In this document: positions 1-6,470 of the stretch, in pieces
Numbering within the stretch: position 1 is the first letter of the stretch
Layout: each line of letters opens with the position of its first letter
Assembly: GCA_027021685.1 (NCBI GenBank)
Contig: JALUTW010000205.1
Span: forward strand, 1-11,625
Direction: 5' to 3'
Length of the DNA stretch: 11,625 nt
DNA from: Chromatiales bacterium
GTDB lineage: Bacteria > Pseudomonadota > Gammaproteobacteria > CAMYNG01
Notes under the pieces: generated by a model
Database searches by the model: none
Told to the model about the DNA's origin: nothing
Seen by the model: only the letters and a program-made list of their open reading frames with translations
Made by a program: the position numbers and the translations under genes

Positions 1-662
1 TGGCCTATCCGCCGGAGCGGCTGCACAACGTGTTCGGCGAGTACATCGCCAGCCTCGGCCTGCGCCAGCTGCGCATCGCCGAGACCGAGAAGTACGCCCA
101 CGTCACCTTCTTCTTCAACGGCGGCCGCGAGGAGCCGTTCGAGGGCGAGGACCGCGTCCTGGTGCCCTCGCCCAAGGACATCAAGACCTATGATCAGAAG
201 CCGGAGATGAGCGCCGGCGAGGTCACCGACCGGCTGGTGGAGGCCGTGGGCAGCGGCCGTTACGACGTCATCATCTGCAACTACGCCAATCCGGACATGG
301 TGGGCCACACCGGCAACTTCGACGCCACCGTGCGCGCCATCGAGTTCCTGGACCAGTGTCTCGGCCGGGTGGTGGAGGCGGTGCGCGCCGCCGGTGGCGA
401 GCTGCTCATCACCGCCGATCACGGCAACGCCGAGCAGATGGTCAACCCCGACACCGGCCAGCCCCATACCGCCCACACCACCAACCCGGTGCCGCTCATC
501 TACGTGGGCCGCCCGGCGCGGATGGTCGAGGGCGGCGCCCTGTCCGACGTGGCCCCCACCATGCTCCATCTCATGGACCTGGAGCAGCCGCCGGAGATGA
601 CCGGACGCCCGCTGGTGGTGCTGGCCGGGGACACCGAGGAGCCCGCACAGGCCGCACCGTGA
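1..662 (+). CDS. gpmI: 2,3-bisphosphoglycerate-independent phosphoglycerate mutase, C-terminal part (5' end outside window)
   Basis: This enzyme interconverts 3- and 2-phosphoglycerate in cytosolic glycolysis and gluconeogenesis, using a two-metal (usually Mn) alkaline-phosphatase-like site. The frame is already open at base 3 and reads YPPERLHNVFGEY, a conserved stretch of the family. The gene is therefore cut by the window edge, and the GTG at base 30 is internal rather than the start. About 219 residues of the usual ~510 are visible. Metal-ligand motifs of the C-terminal half are present: NPDMVGHTG (Asp and His), TADHGN (Asp-His) and PHTAHTTNP (His). The TGA stop overlaps the ATG of the next gene by one base (TGATG), so translational coupling with the EnvC-type gene is likely. 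gpmI beside envC is a conserved gammaproteobacterial arrangement. The family call is very secure. Confidence 0.97.
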   Translation, partial: AYPPERLHNVFGEYIASLGLRQLRIAETEKYAHVTFFFNGGREEPFEGEDRVLVPSPKDIKTYDQKPEMSAGEVTDRLVEAVGSGRYDVIICNYANPDMVGHTGNFDATVRAIEFLDQCLGRVVEAVRAAGGELLITADHGNAEQMVNPDTGQPHTAHTTNPVPLIYVGRPARMVEGGALSDVAPTMLHLMDLEQPPEMTGRPLVVLAGDTEEPAQAAP

Positions 663-1849
663 TGTCCTGCCGCCGCCAGTCCCGCCTCCGCGCCGGGGTC
701 CTGCGGCTGGCGGCGGGGCTGCTGGCGGGGCTGCTGGCCGCCGGTGCCGGCGCGGAGCTGTCCGAGGCCGAACGGGCGGCCAAGGCGGCCGAGCTGGAGC
801 GCCTGCGCGCGCGCATCGCGACCCTGCGCCGCGAGTTCGAGCAGGTGCGCACGCGCCACGATGCGGAGCGGAAGAAGCTGCGCGAGGTGGAACACCGCGT
901 GGGCCGCCTGGTCCGGAACCTGCGCCGGCTCAAGCGCGAGTTGCGGGCCGGCGAGAAGCGGCTCGCCGGCCTCAAGCGCCGGCGGCGCGCACTGCGGCGC
1001 GAGCTGGCCCTGCAGCGGCGGCTGCTGGGCGAGCAGGTCTATGCCGCCTTCGTCATCGGTCGCCAGGAGTACCTCAAGCTGGTGCTCAACCAGGAAGATC
1101 CGGCGGCGGCGGGGCGGGTGTTCGCTTACTACCGCTACTTCAACCAGGCCCGGGCCCGGCGCATCGAGGAGGTGCGCACCACCCTGGCGCAGCTCGACGA
1201 GGTGGAGGCCCGCATCCGCACCCGGGTGGCGGAGCTTCAACGCCTGCGCCGGGCGCGGCAACGCGACCGCGCCGCCCTGGAAGCCACCCTGCGCGAGCGC
1301 CAGGCGGTGGTGGACCGGCTCCGGCGCGAGCTGGCCGGGCGCGAGGAGGAGCTCAACCGGCTCGGTGCCGACCAGCGGCGCCTGGAGCGGCTGCTGTCGG
1401 CCATCCGCGAGGTGCTGGCCGACATCCCGCCGGAGGCAGGCCGGGCCGAACCCTTCGCCCGCCTGCGCGGGCGCCTGCGCTGGCCCGCCCGGGGCCGGGT
1501 GCTGGAACTCTACGGGCGCAGGCGCGCGGGGGGGCGGGTGCGCTGGAACGGGGTGCTCATCCGGGCCCCGGAGGGACACAACGTCCGCGCCGTGGCCCGC
1601 GGCCGGGTGGCGTTCGCCGACTGGCTGCGCGGCTACGGCCTGCTCATCATCATCGACCACGGCGACGGCTACATGTCCCTCTACGGCCACAACCAGGCCC
1701 TGTACAAGGAGACCGGCGACTGGGTGGAGGCGGGCGAGGTCATCGCCGCGGTGGGCAGGAGCGGCGGCCGCGAGCGGGCGGCCCTGTACTTCGAAATCCG
1801 TCACAACGGCCGGCCCTCAAATCCGGTGAAATGGTGCCGAAACAGTTGA
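662..1849 (+). CDS. envC: EnvC-type murein hydrolase activator (coiled coil plus degenerate LytM/M23 domain)
   Basis: This is a predicted periplasmic activator of the N-acetylmuramoyl-L-alanine amidases that split septal peptidoglycan, working with FtsEX in the family prototype. The ATG at 662 overlaps the gpmI stop and gives 395 residues; the frame stays open upstream but only inside gpmI. Residues 1-31 form an Arg-rich n-region, a Leu/Ala-rich core and an AGA-type cleavage site, so a signal peptide. Residues ~32-260 are a highly charged Arg/Glu/Leu coiled coil. Residues ~271-395 are a LytM domain. Its zinc ligands are degenerate: the usual HxGxD region reads WNGVLI (Trp295, Leu299) and the usual HxH before FEIR is replaced by Ala374 and Tyr376, as in E. 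coli EnvC (LYFEIR). It should therefore be non-catalytic and act by activating amidases. The His of YGHNQ is kept, although E. coli EnvC has YGYNQ there. Confidence is high. Confidence 0.94.
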   Translation: MSCRRQSRLRAGVLRLAAGLLAGLLAAGAGAELSEAERAAKAAELERLRARIATLRREFEQVRTRHDAERKKLREVEHRVGRLVRNLRRLKRELRAGEKRLAGLKRRRRALRRELALQRRLLGEQVYAAFVIGRQEYLKLVLNQEDPAAAGRVFAYYRYFNQARARRIEEVRTTLAQLDEVEARIRTRVAELQRLRRARQRDRAALEATLRERQAVVDRLRRELAGREEELNRLGADQRRLERLLSAIREVLADIPPEAGRAEPFARLRGRLRWPARGRVLELYGRRRAGGRVRWNGVLIRAPEGHNVRAVARGRVAFADWLRGYGLLIIIDHGDGYMSLYGHNQALYKETGDWVEAGEVIAAVGRSGGRERAALYFEIRHNGRPSNPVKWCRNS

Positions 1850-1942
1850 GAGGGCGGCCGGCTGCAACCATATTTCCGGTCATCGCCGTCCCCGGCCGGG
1901 CACCCCGTGGCGCCGCGGGCCCCGGCGAACCCCCGGCGCGGC

Positions 1943-1971
1943 TGTTGGAGAAGCCGAATTTGCGTTAGTAT
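1943..1971 (+). promoter_or_regulatory. Possible sigma-70-type promoter for ctpA
   Basis: A TAGTAT hexamer (1966-1971) matches the -10 consensus at four or five positions depending on weighting, and sits in a locally AT-rich stretch. The -35 is weak: TTGGAG (1945-1950) would leave a 15-nt spacer, while TGTTGG (1943-1948) would leave 17 nt. Transcription would begin near 1978, giving a leader of about 48 nt. The call rests only on these hexamers. Confidence 0.35.
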
Positions 1972-1975
1972 CAAG

Positions 1976-1987
1976 GGATTGCAATCC
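1976..1987. promoter_or_regulatory. Perfect 12-bp palindrome, candidate operator upstream of ctpA
   Basis: GGATTGCAATCC is identical to its own reverse complement. It lies 5 nt after the possible -10 element, over the predicted transcription start, and 38 nt before the ctpA ATG. That is where a dimeric repressor would block transcription. No regulator can be named from this sequence. A very short RNA hairpin is unlikely because a perfect palindrome leaves no loop. Confidence 0.35.
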
Positions 1988-2025
1988 GGTCTGAATGCGG
2001 CGCGACCGCATGGAGTCACCTGTTC

Positions 2026-3351
2026 ATGAAACCCCTGCTGCGTAACGCGGTTGTCCTGCTCGCCGGTCTGGTCCTGGGCGTGTCCCTGGCCGTGGGCGCC
2101 GGCGTGTGGGCCAAGCGGCCGGCCGAGACCCGTCATGCCCTGCCCCTGTCCGAGGTGCGGTCGCTGTCGGAGGTCTTCGGCAAGATCAAGGAGAACTACG
2201 TCGAGGAGGTGGACGACCGCACCCTGCTCGAGAACGCCATCCGCGGCATGCTCTCCGGCCTCGATCCCCACTCCAGCTATCTGGACCGCGAGGCCTTCCA
2301 GGAGCTGCGCGTGGGCACCACCGGCGAGTTCGGCGGCCTGGGCATCGTGGTGGGCATGGAGGACGGCTTCGTCAAGGTGGTCTCACCCATCGACGACACC
2401 CCGGCCCAGCGCGCGGGCATCCAGGCCGGTGACCTCATCATCCGCCTGGACGACACCCCGGTGAAGGGCATGAGCCTGGACGAGGCGGTGAAGATGATGC
2501 GGGGCGAGCCGGGCTCGCAGATCACTCTCACCATCGTACGCGACGGGCTGGACAAGCCGCTGAAGATCACCATCACCCGCGACCGGATCCGGGTCAAGAG
2601 CGTCAAGGCGCGCACCCTGGAGCCCGGCTACGGCTACGTGCGCATCACCCAGTTCCAGGAGCGGACCGGGGCCGAGCTCAAGGCCGCGCTCAAGCGGCTG
2701 AAGAAGGAGAACGACGGCCGGCTCAAGGGCCTGGTACTGGACCTGCGCAACAACCCCGGCGGCCTGCTGGACGCGGCGGTGGAGGTGGCCGACGTGTTCC
2801 TGGACTCGGGCGTCATCGTCAGCGTCAAGGGCCGCACCGCGGAGAACCAGATGCGCCACCAGGCCAGCTCCCCCGACCTGCTGGAGGGGACGCCGCTGGT
2901 GGTGCTGGTCAACGGGGGCTCCGCCTCCGCCTCGGAGATCGTGGCCGGCGCCCTGCAGGACCACAGGCGCGGCATCGTCATGGGCAAGCAGACCTTCGGC
3001 AAGGGCTCGGTGCAGACGGTGGTGCCCCTGGGCAACAACACCGCGCTCAAGCTGACCACCGCCCGCTACTACACGCCCTCCGGGCGCTCCATCCAGGCCG
3101 AGGGCATCGCGCCCGACATCGCGCTGGAGGACCTGAAGGTGGACGTGCGCAAGGATGGACTGGATCCGGTCAAGGAGCGCGACCTGGCCCGGCACCTGGA
3201 GAACGACAACGGGGACAAGTCCAAGGCGGGTGCCAGGGGCAAGGGCGGAAAGGATGAGGCCAGGGAGCAGCCGCCCCTGGCCACATCCGATTACTTCCTC
3301 TACGAAGCCCTCAACGTCCTCAAGGGCATGTACCTGTTGAGCGCGCGGTGA
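2026..3351 (+). CDS. ctpA: S41 family carboxy-terminal processing protease (CtpA type)
   Basis: This is a periplasmic serine protease that trims or degrades envelope proteins from their C termini. In Pseudomonas the related CtpA degrades peptidoglycan cross-link hydrolases, but the substrate here is unknown. The ATG at 2026 follows GGAG by 10 nt and gives 441 residues. Residues 7-28 are a signal peptide or membrane anchor. Residues ~40-97 are the helical N-terminal region (DPHSSYLD at 80-87). The PDZ domain spans ~98-180 (GGLGIVV; AGIQAGDLI). The S41 core follows, with the catalytic Ser301 in GGSASASEI, Lys326 in FGKGSVQ and Gln330. Their 25- and 4-residue spacing is that of the Ser-Lys-Gln triad of CtpB. 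The tail (~375-425) is a Lys/Asp/Glu-rich linker before a final helix. Length fits the short CtpA group rather than the longer Prc/Tsp. It lies between envC and yibQ, as in Pseudomonas-like genomes. Confidence 0.95.
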   Translation: MKPLLRNAVVLLAGLVLGVSLAVGAGVWAKRPAETRHALPLSEVRSLSEVFGKIKENYVEEVDDRTLLENAIRGMLSGLDPHSSYLDREAFQELRVGTTGEFGGLGIVVGMEDGFVKVVSPIDDTPAQRAGIQAGDLIIRLDDTPVKGMSLDEAVKMMRGEPGSQITLTIVRDGLDKPLKITITRDRIRVKSVKARTLEPGYGYVRITQFQERTGAELKAALKRLKKENDGRLKGLVLDLRNNPGGLLDAAVEVADVFLDSGVIVSVKGRTAENQMRHQASSPDLLEGTPLVVLVNGGSASASEIVAGALQDHRRGIVMGKQTFGKGSVQTVVPLGNNTALKLTTARYYTPSGRSIQAEGIAPDIALEDLKVDVRKDGLDPVKERDLARHLENDNGDKSKAGARGKGGKDEAREQPPLATSDYFLYEALNVLKGMYLLSAR

Positions 3352-3376
3352 GCGCGGGGGCCGCCGGGGCGAGCGT

Positions 3377-4189
3377 TTGATCCGCGCCGGTGTGGCCCTG
3401 TTTTTCCTGCTCCTGGCCGGCCCGGCGCCGGCCGGGCCGGCCGGCGGTGCCCCCGCGCCGGTCCTGGCGCTCATCATCGACGACCTGGGCCACCGCTGGG
3501 CCGAGGGCCGGCGCGCGGTGCTGCTGCCGGCCCCCGTGTCCGTTTCCATCCTTCCGGGGACGCCCCACGGCGTGAAGCTGGCGCGGCTGGCCCATGCCCG
3601 CGGCAAGGAGGTGCTGCTGCACCTGCCCATGGAGTCCGAGACGGGCCGGCCGCTGGGCCCCGCGGGCCTCACCGCGGGGCTGGACCGCGCGGCGTTCCGG
3701 GCCCGGCTGCGGCGCGCGCTGGCCGCGGTGCCGCATGCGGCCGGCGTCAACAACCACATGGGCTCGCGCCTCACCCGCCAGCCCCGCCCCATGGCCTGGG
3801 TGATGGAGATGCTGGCGGAGCGCCCGCCGCTGTTCTTCGTGGACTCCCGCACCACGCCCGCCAGCGTGGCCCTGCGCGCGGCCGCCCGCCACGGCGTGCC
3901 GGCCCTGCGCCGCCACGTGTTCCTGGACCACGTGCAGGACCCGGAGGCCATCGCCCTCCAGTGGGAGCGCTGGCTGGCCCGGGCCCGGGCCGGGGGCGCG
4001 GCCCTGGCCATCGCCCACCCCCGTCCCCTGACCTTGGATATACTAGAGGCCCGCCTGGCCGGGCTGAAACGGCGCGGCTTCCGCCTGCTGACCGTGGCCC
4101 GGCTCATCGAGGAAAGACACGGGAGGAACCCCACATGGCAAGCGTCCTGGTCCCCCTTGCGGAAGGCTGCGAAGAACTCGAGGCCGTGA
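3377..4189 (+). CDS. yibQ: YibQ-like divergent polysaccharide deacetylase family protein (DUF610)
   Basis: This is a predicted exported protein of the divergent polysaccharide deacetylase family (PF04748). The biochemical role of the family is unsettled, but its genes travel with envC. The reading frame starts at TTG 3377, 25 nt after the ctpA stop, and gives 270 residues. No in-frame ATG was seen near the start. GTG 3392 (residue 6) is an alternative but would shorten the signal peptide (about 1-22, Leu-rich core, APAGPA region). Family motifs are clear: LIIDDLG (32-38), LHLPME (81-86), GVNNHMGSR (123-131) and FFVDSRTT (153-160). The domain seems to end near residue 245. The last ~25 residues look non-conserved and include the 55 nt shared with the next gene. 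The ribosome-binding site is weak (GGGGCGAG), so translation may depend on coupling to ctpA. Confidence 0.88.
   Translation: MIRAGVALFFLLLAGPAPAGPAGGAPAPVLALIIDDLGHRWAEGRRAVLLPAPVSVSILPGTPHGVKLARLAHARGKEVLLHLPMESETGRPLGPAGLTAGLDRAAFRARLRRALAAVPHAAGVNNHMGSRLTRQPRPMAWVMEMLAERPPLFFVDSRTTPASVALRAAARHGVPALRRHVFLDHVQDPEAIALQWERWLARARAGGAALAIAHPRPLTLDILEARLAGLKRRGFRLLTVARLIEERHGRNPTWQASWSPLRKAAKNSRP
4121..4127 (+). promoter_or_regulatory. Strong ribosome-binding site fixing the start of the DJ-1 family gene
   Basis: GGGAGGA lies 7 nt before ATG 4135, inside the yibQ coding sequence. It is the best Shine-Dalgarno match noted on the plus strand of this window. It decides the start of the DJ-1-type gene although the frame is open further upstream. 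Confidence 0.75.
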
Positions 4190-4692
4190 CCATCATCGAC
4201 CTGCTGCGGCGGGCCGGCATCGAGGTGGTCACCGCCGGCCTGGTGCCCGGCCCGGTGCGTGCCAGCCGCGGCACCACCCTGGTGCCCGACACCACCCTGG
4301 ACGAGGTGCGCGAGCGCCGCTTCGACATGATCGTCCTGCCCGGGGGCCTGCCCGGCGCCGATCACCTGCAGCGCGACCCGCGCCTGAAGGAGATGCTCAG
4401 GGAGGCCGCGGCGGAGGGCCGCTGGGTGGGTGCCATCTGTGCCGCGCCCAAGGTCCTGGCCGCCGCCGGCCTGCTGGAGGGCCGCCGGGCCACCGCCTAC
4501 CCGGGCGTGCTGGAGGCCCTGGACGTGCCCGGCCTCGAGCCCTCCGGCGCCCCGGTGGAAGAGGACGGCCGCATTCTCACCTCGCGCGGCCCGGGCACGG
4601 CCATGGATTTCGCCCTGGCCATCATCGAGCGCCTGGAGGGGCCGGACAAGCGGCACGAGGTGGAGGCGGCCCTGCAGCGCCCCGCGGCCTGA
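4135..4692 (+). CDS. DJ-1/YajL (ThiJ/PfpI superfamily) protein
   Basis: This is a cytosolic DJ-1 superfamily protein of 185 residues, the usual length for YajL/DJ-1. The family is implicated in oxidative-stress protection, chaperone activity and, with debate, glyoxalase or deglycase activity on methylglyoxal- and glyoxal-damaged molecules. The nucleophilic-elbow cysteine is Cys102 in GAICAAPKVL, matching the AICA(A/G)P signature of YajL and human DJ-1. The conserved glutamate that stabilises the thiolate is Glu16 in GCEELEAV. The GGLPGADHL stretch (near residues 70-78) is also typical. The ATG is set by a strong ribosome-binding site and overlaps the 3' end of yibQ by 55 nt. The link with envelope genes is probably positional only. 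Family placement is secure; the exact reaction is not. Confidence 0.93.
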   Translation: MASVLVPLAEGCEELEAVTIIDLLRRAGIEVVTAGLVPGPVRASRGTTLVPDTTLDEVRERRFDMIVLPGGLPGADHLQRDPRLKEMLREAAAEGRWVGAICAAPKVLAAAGLLEGRRATAYPGVLEALDVPGLEPSGAPVEEDGRILTSRGPGTAMDFALAIIERLEGPDKRHEVEAALQRPAA

Positions 4693-4771
4693 ACGGGCGG
4701 CCCGGATCACGGAGGGCGGTGCGGGCGGCGGCGGGCCCGAAATCCCGGACACACATCCAGGCGGCCATCCC

Positions 4772-5776
4772 ATGCGCATCATCGAAGTGGTGACCGATCC
4801 CGGTCACGTGGACACCCTGCGCGGCATCGCCGAGCAGCAGGACATCCTCGACCACTGGGTCCTGCCGGGGCCCCCCGCCGAGGACGACGGCCCGCCGCCG
4901 CGCTGGGCGGTGCGCATGCTGGTGCGCCCGGCCCGCCAGCAGGCGGTGCTGGATGCCGTGCAGCAGGCCATGGGCACCATCGAGGGGGCGCGCATCAACA
5001 TCATCCCGGTGGAGGCGACGCTGCCGCGGCCGCCCGAGGTGGAGACCGACAGGCGCGCCTCCGCCGCCCGCTCGCGCGAGGAGCTGTATGAGAAGATCGC
5101 CGCCGGCGCCCGCTGGAACAGCACCTACCTGCTGCTGGTGATCCTGTCCACGGTGGTGGCGGCCATCGGGCTGGAGGCCGACTCGGTGGCGGTGGTCATC
5201 GGCGCCATGGTCATCGCACCCCTGCTGGGGCCCAACATCGCCCTGGCCTTCGCCTCCGCGGTGGGCGACACGGCCCTGGCCGGCGCCGCCCTGCGCACCA
5301 ACCTGGGCGGCCTGGCCCTGGCCCTGGGGCTGAGCGTGGTCTTCGGCCTCCTGTGGCCGGTGGACCTGTCCAGCCACGAGCTCATGCTGCGCACCCGGGT
5401 GGGCCCGGCGGACATCGCCCTGGCCCTGGCCTCGGGTGCCGCGGCGGTGATCTCGCTCACCACCGGACTGTCATCGGCCCTGGTGGGGGTGATGGTGGCG
5501 GTGGCCCTGCTGCCGCCCACCGCCACCCTGGGCCTGATGCTGGCCTCCGGCCACCACGGCCAGGCCGCGGGCGCGGCCCTGCTGCTGGCGGTGAACATCG
5601 TGTGCGTGAACCTGGCGGCCAAGGTGGTGTTCCTGGTCCAGGGCGTGCGCCCGCGCACCTGGTACGAGCGCCGGAAGGCGCGCCAGTCCACCTGGTTCTA
5701 CCTGATTTTCTGGCTGGTCCTGTTCGCGTTCCTCGCCCTCGCGGTGTGGGCGTGGCAGCGCCTGGCCACGGCCTGA
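4772..5776 (+). CDS. DUF389/TIGR00341 family integral membrane protein with N-terminal soluble domain
   Basis: This is an inner-membrane protein of unknown function, 334 residues. The ATG at 4772 has AGGCGG 7 nt upstream, and the MRIIEV start resembles the family. Residues 1-85 are soluble; by eye they alternate strand, helix, strand, strand, helix, strand (1-9, 12-23, 24-31, 44-52, 54-68, 74-84), a ferredoxin-like order. A charged Arg/Glu linker (86-115) follows. About seven membrane segments follow at roughly 117-133, 138-160, 175-195, 211-227, 230-255, 266-289 and 307-328. Two conserved-looking DUF389 segments are visible: GAMVIAPLLGPN (144-155) and LLPPTATLG (246-254). The next gene, a carbonic anhydrase, begins 27 nt after the stop, so co-transcription is likely. 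A transport role for an inorganic-carbon species is only a guess from that neighbour. Confidence 0.88.
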   Translation: MRIIEVVTDPGHVDTLRGIAEQQDILDHWVLPGPPAEDDGPPPRWAVRMLVRPARQQAVLDAVQQAMGTIEGARINIIPVEATLPRPPEVETDRRASAARSREELYEKIAAGARWNSTYLLLVILSTVVAAIGLEADSVAVVIGAMVIAPLLGPNIALAFASAVGDTALAGAALRTNLGGLALALGLSVVFGLLWPVDLSSHELMLRTRVGPADIALALASGAAAVISLTTGLSSALVGVMVAVALLPPTATLGLMLASGHHGQAAGAALLLAVNIVCVNLAAKVVFLVQGVRPRTWYERRKARQSTWFYLIFWLVLFAFLALAVWAWQRLATA

Positions 5777-5803
5777 ACCCCCACCGACGAGGAGCGACGA
5801 CGC

Positions 5804-6430
5804 ATGCCCCTGAAGGAGTTGCTGGACAACAACCGCAAGTGGGTGGAACGCATGGAGGCGGAACACCCCGGGTTCTTCCGCAAGCTGGCCCGCCAGCAGA
5901 AGCCCGAGTACCTGTGGATCGGGTGCGCCGACAGCCGCGTGCCCGCCAACGAGATCGTGGGCATGATGCCGGGCGAGTTGTTCGTGCACCGCAACGTGGC
6001 CAACCTGGTGCTGCACACCGACTTCAACTGCCTGTCGGTGCTGGAGTTCGCGGTGGAGGTGCTGAAGGTGCGCCACATCATCGTCTGCGGCCACTACGGC
6101 TGCGGCGGCGTGACGGCGGCCCTGTCCCCGCACCGCCACGGCCTCATCGACAACTGGCTGCGCCACATCCGCGATGTCTACCGCCAGCATGCCGGCGAGG
6201 TGGATGCCCTGGCCGGCGAGCAGGCCCGCATCGACCGCCTGTGCGAACTCAACGTCATGCAGCAGGTGCGCAACGTGGTGCACACCACCATCGTCCAGGC
6301 CGCCTGGGACCGCGGCCAGCGCCTGGCCGTGCACGGCTGGATCTACAGCGTCGCCGACGGGCTGCTGCGCGATCTCCAGGTGACGGTCAAGGGCCCCGAC
6401 CAGGTGGATCCCGTCTACCGCACCGAATAG
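5804..6430 (+). CDS. can: Beta-class carbonic anhydrase
   Basis: This zinc enzyme interconverts CO2 and bicarbonate in the cytosol. It supplies bicarbonate for carboxylations and, in autotrophs, balances inorganic carbon for Rubisco. The 208 residues match the length of E. coli Can. The zinc site is complete: Cys41, Asp43 and Arg45 in GCADSRV, then His97 and Cys100 in GHYGCGGV. Other family landmarks are FVHRNVAN and ASWD-like AAWDRGQ. The Asp43-Arg45 dyad suggests the type II, bicarbonate-regulated class, which is an inference from family knowledge. The ATG has a GAGGAG ribosome-binding site (5789-5794) 9 nt upstream, so translation should be efficient. The gene ends the plus-strand run and converges on ubiB. 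No signal peptide is seen. Confidence 0.96.
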   Translation: MPLKELLDNNRKWVERMEAEHPGFFRKLARQQKPEYLWIGCADSRVPANEIVGMMPGELFVHRNVANLVLHTDFNCLSVLEFAVEVLKVRHIIVCGHYGCGGVTAALSPHRHGLIDNWLRHIRDVYRQHAGEVDALAGEQARIDRLCELNVMQQVRNVVHTTIVQAAWDRGQRLAVHGWIYSVADGLLRDLQVTVKGPDQVDPVYRTE

Positions 6431-6470
6431 CCGGCGGTGGAAGGCTTGCGAACCCGGGGCACCGGAACCT
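6431..6470. other. Convergent intergenic gap between can and ubiB
   Basis: These 40 nt separate two opposing stop codons. I looked for a bidirectional terminator and found only weak pairings (GAAGG/CCTTC with a loop of about 20 nt) and no T tract on either side. Termination may be Rho-dependent or may occur inside the opposite gene. Confidence 0.4.

Larger units (their letters stand above)
1850..2025 (+). other. Intergenic region between envC and ctpA
   Basis: This 176-nt gap is the largest between co-directional genes on the plus strand. No convincing open frame or Rho-independent terminator was seen in it. The left part is GC-rich like the genes. The right part is clearly more AT-rich and holds a possible -10 element, a 12-bp palindrome and a GGAG ribosome-binding site (2012-2015) 10 nt before the ctpA ATG. 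It probably separates gpmI-envC from a ctpA-led unit, or adds a promoter inside a longer operon. Confidence 0.6.

Noticed and set aside
30..32. GTG as the start of gpmI
   Set aside because: The frame is open back to base 3 and upstream codons encode conserved family residues, so the gene simply begins before the window.
4735..4742. GGGCCCGA stretch as a hairpin or operator before the DUF389 gene
   Set aside because: The self-complementary core is too short and pure G/C, which is expected by chance at this base composition.
2383..4782. A minus-strand open frame of about 799 codons opposite ctpA, yibQ and the DJ-1 gene
   Set aside because: It crosses three clearly homologous plus-strand genes and encodes Arg/Ala/Gly-rich sequence without motifs, so it is a G+C artefact.
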